Shown here one piece after another: positions 11,474 through 18,525 of a stretch of DNA of 64,000 nucleotides. Below the pieces are notes generated by a model. It ran no database searches. It saw only the letters and a program-made list of their open reading frames with translations, and was not told the DNA's origin. The stretch's first letter is position 1. Every line of letters begins with the position of its first letter. A program made the translations under genes and the position numbers. Source of the stretch: Gemmatimonadales bacterium (GTDB taxonomy: Bacteria > Gemmatimonadota > Glassbacteria > GWA2-58-10); the NCBI GenBank assembly GCA_024278175.1, contig JAJRTS010000071.1:62001-126000 (forward strand), written 5' to 3'.

Positions 11474-11749
11474 CTATCCTTCTTTCTCTGTCAATTCCCG
11501 CTCAAGACGGCGAGTTTCATCGATTATCCTCTCGAACAGGCGCTTGATCGCCTGGTCGGACAACGGGCCGGGATTGACCTGCTGCACATGTTCGTAAATC
11601 TGGTCCTCGCGGGCGGGATTATAAACCGGCTGATCGTGTTCCCGCTTGATCTTACCGATTTCCAGCGCATAACCCGCGCGCCGGTTAAACAACTCCAGCA
11701 GCTTATCGTCAACCGCATCAATCTTGATTCGCCAGTCGTTGATATCCAC
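11474..11749 (-). CDS. aroQ: chorismate mutase, AroQ class
   Basis: Rearranges chorismate to prephenate, the branch point to Phe and Tyr. A 91-residue all-helical AroQ domain: DWRIKIDAVDDKLLELFNRRAGYALEIGKIK (helix 1 with catalytic Arg and Lys), NPAREDQIYEHV, and a C-terminal helix FERIIDETRRLER. The GTG at 11749 is the best start although its ribosome site is weak. The frame stays open upstream into the attenuator terminator (to 11821), which cannot be coding. The stop is 4 nt before aroF2. A stand-alone AroQ coupled to a DAHP synthase suggests a complex or coordinated control at the entry and branch of the pathway. Confidence 0.88.
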   Translation of the reverse strand: MDINDWRIKIDAVDDKLLELFNRRAGYALEIGKIKREHDQPVYNPAREDQIYEHVQQVNPGPLSDQAIKRLFERIIDETRRLERELTEKEG

Positions 11750-11810
11750 CTTCGCTACTTTCGCTGAATTAAATTCCGCCCTGTTGCGGCGGGACAGACA
11801 CCCTGAATAC

Positions 11811-11837
11811 AAAAAAACCACTATCGGTTGATAGTGG
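11811..11837 (-). terminator. attenuator terminator upstream of aroQ
   Basis: On the minus strand, a perfect 8-bp stem CCACTATC/GATAGTGG with a 4-nt loop (11818-11837) is followed by seven T residues (11811-11817). It lies between the promoter and aroQ, inside the leader RNA, so its natural role is conditional termination. Its 5' arm is also complementary to 11885-11895, giving an alternative antiterminator fold. Confidence 0.9.
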
Positions 11838-11884
11838 AATTATGCGGACTTACGCGCTAAAGTCAGGAATTTTAGTTCCAATCC

Positions 11885-11895
11885 TCCACTATCAA
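11885..11895 (-). promoter_or_regulatory. antiterminator 5' arm of the aroQ-aroF2 attenuator
   Basis: The RNA segment UUGAUAGUGGA (11895 down to 11885) is perfectly complementary over 11 nt to UCCACUAUCAA (11838 down to 11828), the 5' side of the terminator. The two pairings exclude each other. The segment starts 6 nt after the leader-peptide stop codon, so a ribosome parked on that stop would cover it. Confidence 0.82.
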
Positions 11896-11901
11896 TCCGG
11901 G

Positions 11902-11940
11902 TCAACCGGGAATAAACAGATATAAGTAAAGGTAAAACAC
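11902..11940 (-). CDS. Phe/Tyr-rich attenuator leader peptide (12 residues)
   Basis: A 12-codon frame, GTG start (11938-11940) to TGA (11902-11904), reads MFYLYLYLFIPG: three Tyr and two Phe codons in positions 2-9. A full Shine-Dalgarno GGAGG sits 5 nt before the GTG. This is the classic form of an amino-acid biosynthetic leader peptide. Ribosomes stalled at Tyr/Phe codons would leave the antiterminator arm free (read-through into aroQ-aroF2). Ribosomes reaching the stop would mask it and let the terminator form. The peptide itself needs no function. Confidence 0.85.
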   Translation of the reverse strand: MFYLYLYLFIPG

Positions 11941-12012
11941 CTTTTCCTCCAAAAGCCATGCAGCGGGCTGGAAAACCTGATTTCATCAAATTTTCTACTA
12001 TAGATAACGTCT

Positions 12013-12041
12013 ATAGTAAGCAATCAGCGCCGCACAGTCAA
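12013..12041 (-). promoter_or_regulatory. promoter of the aroQ-aroF2 operon
   Basis: On the minus strand TTGACT (12036-12041) is separated by exactly 17 nt from TACTAT (12013-12018), a near-consensus sigma-70-type promoter. Transcription would begin near 12005, giving a leader of about 190 nt to the terminator. Confidence 0.75.
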
Positions 12042-12125
12042 GTTTTTTGCAATCTATCTCATCGATATTCTACAGGTTGTGGGCCCGAAGCGCGGCATCA
12101 CCTCCAGCGTTTTGTCCGATTTCAG

Positions 12126-12623
12126 TTAAAAACTGAACTTGCCAAAATCCTCGGGGTTCATCTTGCGCAGGGTTTCGCGCAACACTTCCGGATCGTATTC
12201 CTCGGCCTGCTGGGAGATCGTTTTAGGTACGATCTTGCTCGCGCTCTCCAATAGCTCATCGGTGGTGCGGATCGGCGCCTTCATCCTCAGGGCCAGCGCG
12301 ATAGAATCGCTGGGCCGGGCATCCAACTCAATTCTCTTGCCCTCCTGGCTCAGATACAGCCTGGCGTAATACGTATTGCCCTTGAGCGTGTGGATCACCA
12401 TGCTGTCCATCTGTACCCCCAGATCGACCAGCGCCTGCTTGAACAGATCGTGGGTCAGCGGGCGCTTGAACTTGACACCGCTGATTTCCATCGCGATCGC
12501 ACTGGCCTCGCTGGGACCGATCCAGATCGGCAGCACCCGTTCACCGTTCTGCTCCTTGAGCAGAACGACCGGCGAGTTATTGGCGCTGTCTACACCGAGT
12601 CCGGAAATAGTCAATTCAACCAT
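12126..12623 (-). CDS. bifunctional nuclease (BFN, DUF151) family protein
   Basis: 165 residues. The BFN domain covers the first 130 residues: VELTISGLGVD, PVVLLKEQNGERVLPIWIGPSEASAIAMEI, DLGVQMDSMVIHTLKGNTYYARLYL, DARPSDSIALALRMKAPI. The family is widespread in bacteria and plants. A plant member showed RNase/DNase activity, but the bacterial role is poorly defined. A short charged tail follows. The ATG at 12623 has GAGAG upstream; a GTG five codons earlier is an alternative. It sits between the aroQ promoter and ahcY with no clear operon link. Confidence 0.85.
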   Translation of the reverse strand: MVELTISGLGVDSANNSPVVLLKEQNGERVLPIWIGPSEASAIAMEISGVKFKRPLTHDLFKQALVDLGVQMDSMVIHTLKGNTYYARLYLSQEGKRIELDARPSDSIALALRMKAPIRTTDELLESASKIVPKTISQQAEEYDPEVLRETLRKMNPEDFGKFSF

Positions 12624-12659
12624 GACTGGCTCTCTCACTGGGTGAAGAATAAAATGACT

Positions 12660-12692
12660 GCCTGTTACTTACGCTAATCATAAGTAACAGGC
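12660..12692 (-). terminator. terminator-like perfect stem after ahcY
   Basis: A perfect 12-bp inverted repeat (GCCTGTTACTTA/TAAGTAACAGGC, 9-nt loop) lies 39 bp past the ahcY stop. The downstream T-run is weak (CATTTTATT), so termination efficiency is uncertain. Confidence 0.6.
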
Positions 12693-12730
12693 AAATCAAG
12701 GCTAGGTCTGATTAACGGCTTGCGGATCGA

Positions 12731-13990
12731 TCAGGTACCCATCGTCCAACTGGCCAGGTACTTGACCTGTTCCGGTGTCAGTTCGTCGATTGTGATGCCC
12801 ATGCTCTTGAGCTTGAGCTCCGCCACCCACTCATCGATGGAACCGGGGACGTCGTACACTTTGGCGCCCAGCTTGCCCTTACTCTTGATCACATACTCGG
12901 TGGCCAGCGCCTGGGTGGCGAAACTCATGTCCATCACCGAGGCCGGATGACCCTCTGCGCAGGCCAGGTTGACCAGGCGGCCCTGGCCGAGCACGAAAAT
13001 CCTGCGACCGTCGTCCATCACGTAGGCGTCGACGTTCTTGCGCACATCTTTTTTGATATGATCGGCGAGCTTGCCCAACCCGTCGAGATCGAGTTCCACG
13101 TTGAAATGGCCGCTATTGGAGATAATCGCGCCGTTCTTCATTTTGTCGAAATGCTCGGGACGGATAACGTTAAGGTTACCGGTGAGCGTGCAGAAAACAT
13201 CGCCGATCACAGCGGCATCTTCCATCGTCATCACCCGGAACCCGTCCATCACGGCCTCGATAGCCTTGACCGGATCGACCTCGGTTACGATCACGTTGGC
13301 GCCCATGCCGCGCGCGCGCATCGAGAACCCGCGGCCGCAGTAGCCGTAGCCCGCGGCGACCACGTTCTTGCCGGCCAGCAGTACGTCGGTGGCGCGGATA
13401 ATACCATCTATCGTGGACTGGCCGGTGCCGTAGCGGTTGTCGAACAGGTGCTTTGTCTGGGCATCGTTAACAGCGACAACCGGGATTTTCAGCGCCCCGT
13501 CGGCGGCCATCGCCCTGAGACGGATCACACCGGTGGTGGTTTCCTCCATGCTGCCGATGATTTCGCCCAACTGATCCGCGTAATCGGAATGGATCATGCT
13601 CACCAGGTCGGCGCCATCGTCCATTGTAACCACGGGGTGATGCTCGATGGCGGCGCGGATGTGCTCGTAGTAAGTATCGTTGTCTTCACCGCGCACGGCG
13701 TAGACCTTGATCCCGTCATGCTCGACCAGCGAGGCCGCAACATCGTCCTGGGTACTCAGCGGGTTGGAGGCGCACAGCAGAAGGTCGGCGCCGCCGGCAG
13801 CCAGGGCACGGCAAAGGTTGGCGGTTTCGGCCGTCACGTGAAGGCAGGCGCTCATTTTCATGCCGGCCAGCGGTTTTTCCTTGCTGAAACGCTCGCGAAC
13901 GAGCTGCAAAACCTTCATGTCCTGGTCGGCCCAATCGATCCTTTTTTTCCCGGCCGCGGCCAGGCTCATATCCGCAACATGATAATCCAT
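12731..13990 (-). CDS. ahcY: adenosylhomocysteinase
   Basis: Hydrolyses S-adenosylhomocysteine to adenosine and homocysteine, clearing the product of methyltransferases. 419 residues, the short bacterial/archaeal form without the long insertion. Seen: [63 protein letters not shown] (substrate loop), [31 protein letters not shown] (NAD-binding Rossmann fold) and the C-terminal tail reaching [11 protein letters not shown]. The start ATG at 13990 follows GGAG. The 5' region has two stable hairpins (14021-14108) that may regulate it. Confidence 0.95.
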   Translation of the reverse strand: MDYHVADMSLAAAGKKRIDWADQDMKVLQLVRERFSKEKPLAGMKMSACLHVTAETANLCRALAAGGADLLLCASNPLSTQDDVAASLVEHDGIKVYAVRGEDNDTYYEHIRAAIEHHPVVTMDDGADLVSMIHSDYADQLGEIIGSMEETTTGVIRLRAMAADGALKIPVVAVNDAQTKHLFDNRYGTGQSTIDGIIRATDVLLAGKNVVAAGYGYCGRGFSMRARGMGANVIVTEVDPVKAIEAVMDGFRVMTMEDAAVIGDVFCTLTGNLNVIRPEHFDKMKNGAIISNSGHFNVELDLDGLGKLADHIKKDVRKNVDAYVMDDGRRIFVLGQGRLVNLACAEGHPASVMDMSFATQALATEYVIKSKGKLGAKVYDVPGSIDEWVAELKLKSMGITIDELTPEQVKYLASWTMGT

Positions 13991-14020
13991 CGATTCTCCA
14001 TCGTAGTCGGTTAGAAATAA

Positions 14021-14108
14021 CGATTTCCCCCCCCGGGGAGAATCGTAGCGATAAAGGAACCGGCAGGTCCAACCTTCCTCTCTCACAGGAGGGGTGAACT
14101 CTGCCGGT
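14021..14108 (-). promoter_or_regulatory. structured 5' leader of ahcY (candidate cis-regulatory RNA)
   Basis: On the minus strand an 8-bp perfect stem ACCGGCAG (14108-14101) pairs with CTGCCGGT (14066-14059) and encloses a second helix CCTC...GAGG. Further on is a second hairpin CGATT...AATCG (14045-14021) built on a C/G run. The leader does not match the SAM or SAH riboswitch consensus that I know. Function unknown. Confidence 0.4.
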
Positions 14109-14143
14109 CGTCAATAAAGTCCGCATCAAAAAACCGGTTGCGC

Positions 14144-14866
14144 TCAGAACAGATCGCGTCTGATCCGGGCATTACCCTCGTTGAGGGTGATCTGCACCGA
14201 ATCCTGATCGGTGGGCAGCGCCATGTCCCAGATCAACATTTCGTCGGTCGTGCCGGGGCGCCGCAGCTCACAGTGCAGCCACCAGTTTCCGTAAGGCAGG
14301 GTCAAATTATCGACTCTGCAGTTCTCGTCGGTAACCTCGACCTTGGTGGCCAACTCAGGTGATATGGCCTCTTTGAATTCACCGAATCCCTTGTAAGCGC
14401 TCCCTTTCCACCTGTTCACCTTGGCTTCGTACTGATTCTTGAGATCCATGTAATTCTGATGAACCTCGTGGCGCTCGTTCAGCATACCCTTCATGCCGCC
14501 TTCAAGTTTCTGGAAGATTGGATACTTTTTACGATACTCTACGGACTTGTTGCTCATGTTCTCCAGCTCTTCGCGCATCGTGTCCACGGAATCCGCCATC
14601 CTGGCGCTTCGGTCAAGGACCTGCTGATAAGATGACCGCAGTGCCATCAACTCGGTGGAGTCGGGCCTTGGGCCGGGCTTGTTGAGAGCAACCAGGCTAT
14701 CCAGTACCGCAGGGTAGTCATAGGACAGGAATTCCACTTCCACATTTTTACATTCTGAGCCGTCTCCCACCTGCAATTCGATATAATATGTACTTCTTGT
14801 GGAACAACTCACCAGCAGGACGAGACATGCGGCAAACACGGAGAACTTAGCACGACTAAAATCCAT
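14144..14866 (-). CDS. uncharacterised lipoprotein with coiled-coil middle
   Basis: 240 residues, not recognised. The N-terminus MDFSRAKFSVFAACLVLLVSC is a lipoprotein signal with a lipobox ending in Cys at residue 21, so the mature protein should be membrane-anchored. Residues 75-175 are charged and helix-prone (SYQQVLDRSARMADSVDTMREELENM, NQYEAKVNRW), and may form a coiled coil. The last 60 residues look like a beta-rich domain (NCRVDNLTLPYGNWWLHCEL). The start has GGGGGAAAT upstream. No operon partner gives a function. Confidence 0.6.
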   Translation of the reverse strand: MDFSRAKFSVFAACLVLLVSCSTRSTYYIELQVGDGSECKNVEVEFLSYDYPAVLDSLVALNKPGPRPDSTELMALRSSYQQVLDRSARMADSVDTMREELENMSNKSVEYRKKYPIFQKLEGGMKGMLNERHEVHQNYMDLKNQYEAKVNRWKGSAYKGFGEFKEAISPELATKVEVTDENCRVDNLTLPYGNWWLHCELRRPGTTDEMLIWDMALPTDQDSVQITLNEGNARIRRDLF

Positions 14867-14978
14867 AGATTTCCCCCTGGGGAACGATGCGGTGGCCGTT
14901 GGGCAACCGAAAGCACGGTCGCCGCAGGTTTCAGCAATAATTCGACGAGAGTTAATTAAACGCTCGCGGCAAAAGATG

Positions 14979-15389
14979 TCAAGCATAAATATCCACGCTC
15001 ACACCGGTACCGGCCAATGAAGCCTGAAGGCTGAGCAGGCTGTTTACAGCGCTGCGCGTCCTGGCACCTGCCGCCAGCGCGTCGCGCTCGGAGCTGCTTT
15101 GTTCAACCTCCAGACGCCTTACCGAATGCGACTGGATTTCCCACGTGCCGGCCGCGCGGGCAATCATCCGCCCGGCCACCTCGCTCACATGGGCCCTGTC
15201 CAGAAAGCTCACCTCGCTGCTCTGCGACACCCAGACCGCCTTGTCGGCGGGCCAGTTCGAACCCGGTATCGGGCTGGAACCGGCAGGATTTATCGCCGCG
15301 CCGAACTGCGCGTTCTGCGATTGCTGCGGCGCCACGGCCTGCACCTGTGGAGCTGCATAGCCAGCGGATGAAATTGCGCTGAGTACCAT
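14979..15389 (-). CDS. small hypothetical protein
   Basis: 136 residues, no family recognised. The first 45 residues are Ala/Gln/Pro-rich and probably disordered. Residues 50-85 (KAVWVSQSSEVSFLDRAHVSEVAGRM) may form a short ordered unit. The C-terminal half is helix-prone and ends SLAGTGVSVDIYA. The start follows a GGGGGG-containing ribosome site. It is followed by the lipoprotein gene 112 bp on. It could be a structural or flagellar-type accessory, but nothing shows this directly. Confidence 0.5.
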   Translation of the reverse strand: MVLSAISSAGYAAPQVQAVAPQQSQNAQFGAAINPAGSSPIPGSNWPADKAVWVSQSSEVSFLDRAHVSEVAGRMIARAAGTWEIQSHSVRRLEVEQSSSERDALAAGARTRSAVNSLLSLQASLAGTGVSVDIYA

Positions 15390-15610
15390 AACCGACCCCC
15401 CGGTTTTAGTTGTGACTCAGCCAACTCAGCTACTTCCGGTTATAACCTGAAAATGAATAACAACGTAGCGCACTGCTAAATTAAAGCAATCCCTCTGCTT
15501 GCCGATATAAAAATTGTCAAGAAGAAATCTGTAGGGCACGGCTGCGGCTCCCTTCCAACTCTCCCCTGTGTTGATGGGAACCCCAAATTTGTCGCTGACG
15601 TGCTCAAATT

Positions 15611-15642
15611 AAGGTCCGGCCTCCACAGTCGGGCCTTTTTTT
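15611..15642 (+). terminator. plus-strand terminator without an obvious upstream gene
   Basis: AAGGTCCG pairs with CGGGCCTT (8 bp, one G-T) over an 11-nt loop, with seven T residues (15636-15642) following on the plus strand. All nearby protein genes are on the minus strand, so it may end a small plus-strand RNA lying in 15440-15640, where I see no protein gene. It could also act on the minus-strand gene at 15647-15859. Confidence 0.5.
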
Positions 15643-15646
15643 CTGT

Positions 15647-15859
15647 CTAGATCAGAAAGTCCACCCGCCTGCCGATCATCTCAGCGGGCAGCAGATTGTA
15701 CCTTCCCCGCACGGTACGGTCGACGGCCAGTGTGAGGCGCTTGATTGCCTCGAGCCTGGCGTTGACACGCCGCACGGGCCGGAAAATCTGCCGTTTGCGC
15801 TGCTGGTACTGCTCGAATACCAGCAGGTGACGGTTACGTATTGCGAGAAAATCAGCCAT
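15647..15859 (-). CDS. small basic hypothetical protein
   Basis: 70 residues, strongly basic and mostly helical (HLLVFEQYQQRKRQIFRPVRRVNARLEAIKRLTLAVDRTVRGRYN), ending in VDFLI. No family recognised. ATG preceded by GGGAT. The similar-direction neighbour at 14979 is about 260 bp away. It may be a real short gene, but the evidence is only its open frame and composition. Confidence 0.4.
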   Translation of the reverse strand: MADFLAIRNRHLLVFEQYQQRKRQIFRPVRRVNARLEAIKRLTLAVDRTVRGRYNLLPAEMIGRRVDFLI

Positions 15860-15968
15860 CTGTTATCCCGACACACTGGAAATCTTCACTAGGTATATTA
15901 TAATTATAATACACTTGACAGGGCAACACAAAAGTATTGAACCCGGCCGGTATTTTTGCAAGACTACT

Positions 15969-16182
15969 GGAGGGCGCGGGGAAAAGTCTTTTCACACGCC
16001 CGCGTTGGAAATGGATTGCTTTGACTGGCCGATCAAAGGCAAGACAAGCTGTTGGAATTGTAACATATTTGGAATATTAAATGTTATTAACTTTGCAAAC
16101 TATAAAAGCGACTTCCGGGGCGAACATGCCCGGCACCGGCCCTTGAGAAGCTTGTTTTTCTTACTTTGATTTTTCACAGCTC
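15969..16182 (+). repeat. decayed copy (D) of the dispersed palindromic repeat
   Basis: Recognisable parts in the same order and spacing as copies A-C: GATCAAAGGCAAGACAAGCTGTT (16031-16053) for the left arm, CCGGCCCTTGAGAAGC (16136-16151) for the right arm, and TTTGATTTTTCACAGCTC (16165-16182) for the end box. The arms no longer pair well, so this copy looks old. It fills the gap before the zinc-ribbon gene. Confidence 0.55.
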
Positions 16183-16220
16183 TTTTTTATCCGCCCGAAA
16201 AATACGGAGAGGCGCCTTCG

Positions 16221-16436
16221 ATGCCGAAAGTGGAGTTCATCTCACCGAACTGGGAATGCAGCAGTTGCGGTACAAAAGTGGAAAAACCGGTGAGGGTGGT
16301 TAACGGACAACTCAAGCCGACATACTTTTATCTGCCCCAGAAATGCACAGTCTGCGGCAAGCTGCTTGATTTCTACAAAGTATTATGCCATTACGACTTA
16401 GACACGATCCGTAAAGCGGACAAGGTGCTGGTGTGA
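16221..16436 (+). CDS. small zinc-ribbon protein
   Basis: 71 residues with two CxxC knuckles (CSSCG near residue 13 and CTVCG near residue 42), the spacing of a single zinc ribbon. The middle (VNGQLKPTYFYLPQKC) and the tail (HYDLDTIRKADKVLV) are not diagnostic. The ATG has GGAGAGG about 10 nt upstream, and a terminator hairpin follows the stop. This is the only plus-strand protein gene in the first 28 kb. Function unknown; a nucleic-acid-binding or redox role would be typical of such small ribbons. Confidence 0.65.
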   Translation: MPKVEFISPNWECSSCGTKVEKPVRVVNGQLKPTYFYLPQKCTVCGKLLDFYKVLCHYDLDTIRKADKVLV

Positions 16437-16462
16437 AAACAGCCGGGAGCGGAAAACAACAA

Positions 16463-16500
16463 AAAGCCGGCAACCTGTAATCAGACCGCCGGCTTTATTT
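16463..16500 (+). terminator. terminator after the zinc-ribbon gene
   Basis: AAAGCCGGC pairs with GCCGGCTTT (9 bp, 16-nt loop), then TTATTTAT on the plus strand, 27 bp past the stop at 16436. On the minus strand it could also serve tRNA-His, whose 3' end is adjacent. Confidence 0.7.
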
Positions 16501-16501
16501 A

Positions 16502-16578
16502 TGGGGTGAGAGACGGGACTTGAACCCGCGACCACATGGGCCACAACCATGGGCTCTACCAACTGAGCTACTCCCACC
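16502..16578 (-). tRNA. tRNA-His (anticodon GTG)
   Basis: Cloverleaf visible on the minus strand: acceptor GTGGGAG/CTCTCAC, D arm AGCTC...GAGC, anticodon stem CATGG/CCATG with loop TTGTGGC (anticodon GTG), and T arm CGGGTTCAAGTCCCG. Discriminator C73 with an extra G at position -1 (16578), the hallmark of tRNA-His. The 3' CCA is genome-encoded. Confidence 0.97.
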
Positions 16579-16649
16579 ACATTTGGATCATATCCCTGTT
16601 GCAAAAATATAAATCGAGACTGCCGAACTGTCAATAAAACTCAAACGAA

Positions 16650-17168
16650 TCAGGGCTTGAGGGGCTCGTCAGCGGTTGCTATCTCCGCTTGCAGCACTTC
16701 GATCCTGTCACCCTCGGCCACAACCCCGTCCTGTGTTACACGGGCGAAAATTCCCTCGCGCGGCATCACGCAGTCCCCTGCCTGCTCGTAGATGGCGCAG
16801 CGGTTATGGCACTCCTTGCCGATCTGAGTCACTTGCAGCCTGGCTGTGCCCACGCTCAGCACCGCGCCCACCGGCAGAGAAGCGAGTTCAATCCCACCGG
16901 CCACGATATTTTCCGCGAAAATGCCGTGGAACGTGTCTACCCCGCGTTCTTTTATTTTCTCGATACTGGCTGCCGCGAGCAGGCTCACCTGACGGTGGCC
17001 CGGCCCGGCATGGGCGTCGCCCGTGATACCGTGGCCCGCAACCAGCTCGGCCTGTTTTACCACCCTTTTCTGCATCCCGCGCCGTGCGCTGATACAAACC
17101 GCTAGCACTGTTCCTCTGTTGTCAGTCAAGCCGCTATCTCCCCCCTCAAAACCGTACGCAGGCGGCAT
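16650..17168 (-). CDS. MOSC domain protein
   Basis: 172 residues. The MOSC fold is a beta-barrel found in MoCo sulfurases and small stand-alone proteins linked to molybdenum cofactor. Seen: GTVLAVCISARRGMQK, HGITGDAHAGPGHRQVSLLA, GIFAENIVAGGIELASLPVGAVL, LQVTQIGKECHNRCAIYEQAGDCVMPREGIFARV. The Cys in the KECHNRC segment is typical of stand-alone MOSC proteins. The ATG (17166-17168) overlaps the moaA stop as TGATG, so translation is coupled to moaA. The context makes a cofactor maturation role likely. Confidence 0.85.
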   Translation of the reverse strand: MPPAYGFEGGDSGLTDNRGTVLAVCISARRGMQKRVVKQAELVAGHGITGDAHAGPGHRQVSLLAAASIEKIKERGVDTFHGIFAENIVAGGIELASLPVGAVLSVGTARLQVTQIGKECHNRCAIYEQAGDCVMPREGIFARVTQDGVVAEGDRIEVLQAEIATADEPLKP

Positions 17169-18175
17169 CAACCGCCGATTGATGACATGCAGGTCACTCC
17201 GGGGCCGTCGGCCCTGGAGCCCGCGCTGCGGCCGTGACCTTGCACTTTGCCGGCCAGGGCGGCCAGCACCGCGCCGCTCAAATGCGCATCCGGGGCCGCG
17301 CTGCGAATCATCGCGCCAAGATCCAATTCATTCCTGTCGTGAAGGCAGAGCCGGAGCCGACCGTCGGCAGTGAGCCGCAGCCGGCTGCAACCGGCGCAGA
17401 AGCAGCCCGTAAGCGGGGCGATAAACCCAACCCTGCCGCTGAAACCCTCCACGCTGTAGAGCCGGGTAACTCCCTGGCGCCCCTGCTGCCGCAGAGGAAA
17501 TATCTCGCCGATCCGCCGGGCAATCTCCCGCCAACCCACCAGCCGGTCCGGCTGCCAGTGGTTGTCGCCGAACGGCATGTACTCGATAAAGCGCACGGTG
17601 AACTCGTTGTCCTCGGTCAGCGCCACAAAATCCGCGAGTTCGTGGTCGTTAATCCCGCGCACCACTACTGTATTGAGCTTAAGCTCAAGCGCCGGCTCAG
17701 CCAGCGCCGTTTCGATCCCCCGCCAGACACTTGGGAAAAAATCCGCGCCGGTGATTTCCCTGAAGCGCCCGGCGTCCAGACTATCCAGGCTGACATTAAG
17801 CCGGCTTATACCGGCGGCGACAAGGCCCGGCAGCCTGCCGTCGAGCAGGGTGCCGTTGGTTGTCAGCGCCACCGTGCGAATCCCGGCGATCCCGGCGATC
17901 CGTTCGATCAGCTTTTCGATCCCACGACGCAGCAGCGGTTCTCCGCCGGTAAGCCGTACCTTGCGCACGCCCATCCCCGCAAACAGCCGCACCAACCGGA
18001 TCAACTCATCGTCGCCAAGGCCCTGCCTGCCGGTTTCACCAGGCAGATCGGTTCCTCCCGGGGGGCGGCAGTAGCTGCAATTGAGGTTACAGCCGCCGGT
18101 CAGCGAAATCCTCAGATAGTCGTGTTTGCGGCCGTAGCGGTCGATCAGGATGTTTCTCTCGGGCATGGCGTTCAT
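17168..18175 (-). CDS. moaA: GTP 3',8-cyclase, molybdenum cofactor synthesis
   Basis: Radical SAM enzyme that rearranges GTP in the first step of molybdopterin synthesis. 335 residues. The N-terminal radical-SAM cluster motif is CNLNCSYC (CX3CX2C), then VRLTGGEPLLR and TNGTLL. The C-terminal cluster is CX2CX13C, seen as CFCAGCSRLRLTADGRLRLC. It ends in Gly-Gly (SSIGG), the conserved tail needed for catalysis in the family, although the preceding 30 residues are unusually rich in Gly, Ser and Arg. The following MOSC gene overlaps its stop. A long untranslated region (18176-18525) with two imperfect direct repeats lies upstream. Confidence 0.93.
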   Translation of the reverse strand: MNAMPERNILIDRYGRKHDYLRISLTGGCNLNCSYCRPPGGTDLPGETGRQGLGDDELIRLVRLFAGMGVRKVRLTGGEPLLRRGIEKLIERIAGIAGIRTVALTTNGTLLDGRLPGLVAAGISRLNVSLDSLDAGRFREITGADFFPSVWRGIETALAEPALELKLNTVVVRGINDHELADFVALTEDNEFTVRFIEYMPFGDNHWQPDRLVGWREIARRIGEIFPLRQQGRQGVTRLYSVEGFSGRVGFIAPLTGCFCAGCSRLRLTADGRLRLCLHDRNELDLGAMIRSAAPDAHLSGAVLAALAGKVQGHGRSAGSRADGPGVTCMSSIGG

Positions 18176-18219
18176 TCTCTGCTGAGTTGAGATAAAGACT
18201 CAGGCGATTAAACGAAACC

Positions 18220-18354
18220 CGGCGGCTGTAAGTTGCCCGGAAACCGCGATAAAAACCAAACGCCAACCACGCTTCAGGTAACAATCGCTCCGCGGCGCGG
18301 CGGCGACTGTCCGAGGGTTCGCCACAGGCAAATGAAACCGCCAATGCAGGTAAC
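18220..18354. repeat. two imperfect direct repeats in the 350-bp moaA upstream region
   Basis: Segments 18220-18282 and 18300-18354 both start with CGGCG(G/A)CTGT and end in CAGGTAAC, with patchy similarity between (GGAAACCGC / GAAACCGCC). No supported protein gene lies in 18176-18525. The region is also rich in short inverted repeats (for example CCCACTTTTTGAGTGTGG near 18362), so it may be a structured leader of moaA. Confidence 0.4.
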
Positions 18355-18525
18355 AGCCGGCGCCCACTTTTTGAGTGTGGAGCCGCAAGCCCTTCCAGGT
18401 CCACCTGCGAGATATTTGAGCTTAACTATAAGAGAGCCGTATTGCAAAGTTTTTCAGCGGGAAACAGTAAAAAAACCGCCCGGCTAACACCGGGAGGCCT
18501 AAAAGATTGCATGTTTGCCGGCGGG

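Noticed and set aside
11750-11821. Upstream extension of aroQ to the GTG at 11821.
   Set aside because: The extension runs through the terminator hairpin and its T-run, which is better explained as a regulatory structure.
11840-11986. Alternative 48-residue leader frame (ATG at 11984-11986).
   Set aside because: It lacks a ribosome site and enrichment for regulatory amino acids; the GTG-start 12-residue frame has GGAGG and a Phe/Tyr run.
14021-14108. ahcY leader as a SAM-I or SAH riboswitch.
   Set aside because: The conserved core segments I know for those classes are not present; reported only as an unclassified structured leader.
15520-15642. Signal-recognition RNA or tmRNA upstream of the orphan terminator.
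   Set aside because: The conserved GGTCAGG/GGAAGG loop of SRP RNA is absent, and there is no tRNA-like 3' end for tmRNA.
18087-18404. Open minus-strand frame overlapping the start of moaA and covering the upstream repeats.
   Set aside because: Its apparent repeats come from the DNA-level direct repeats, it overlaps moaA in another frame, and it has no ribosome site or family features.
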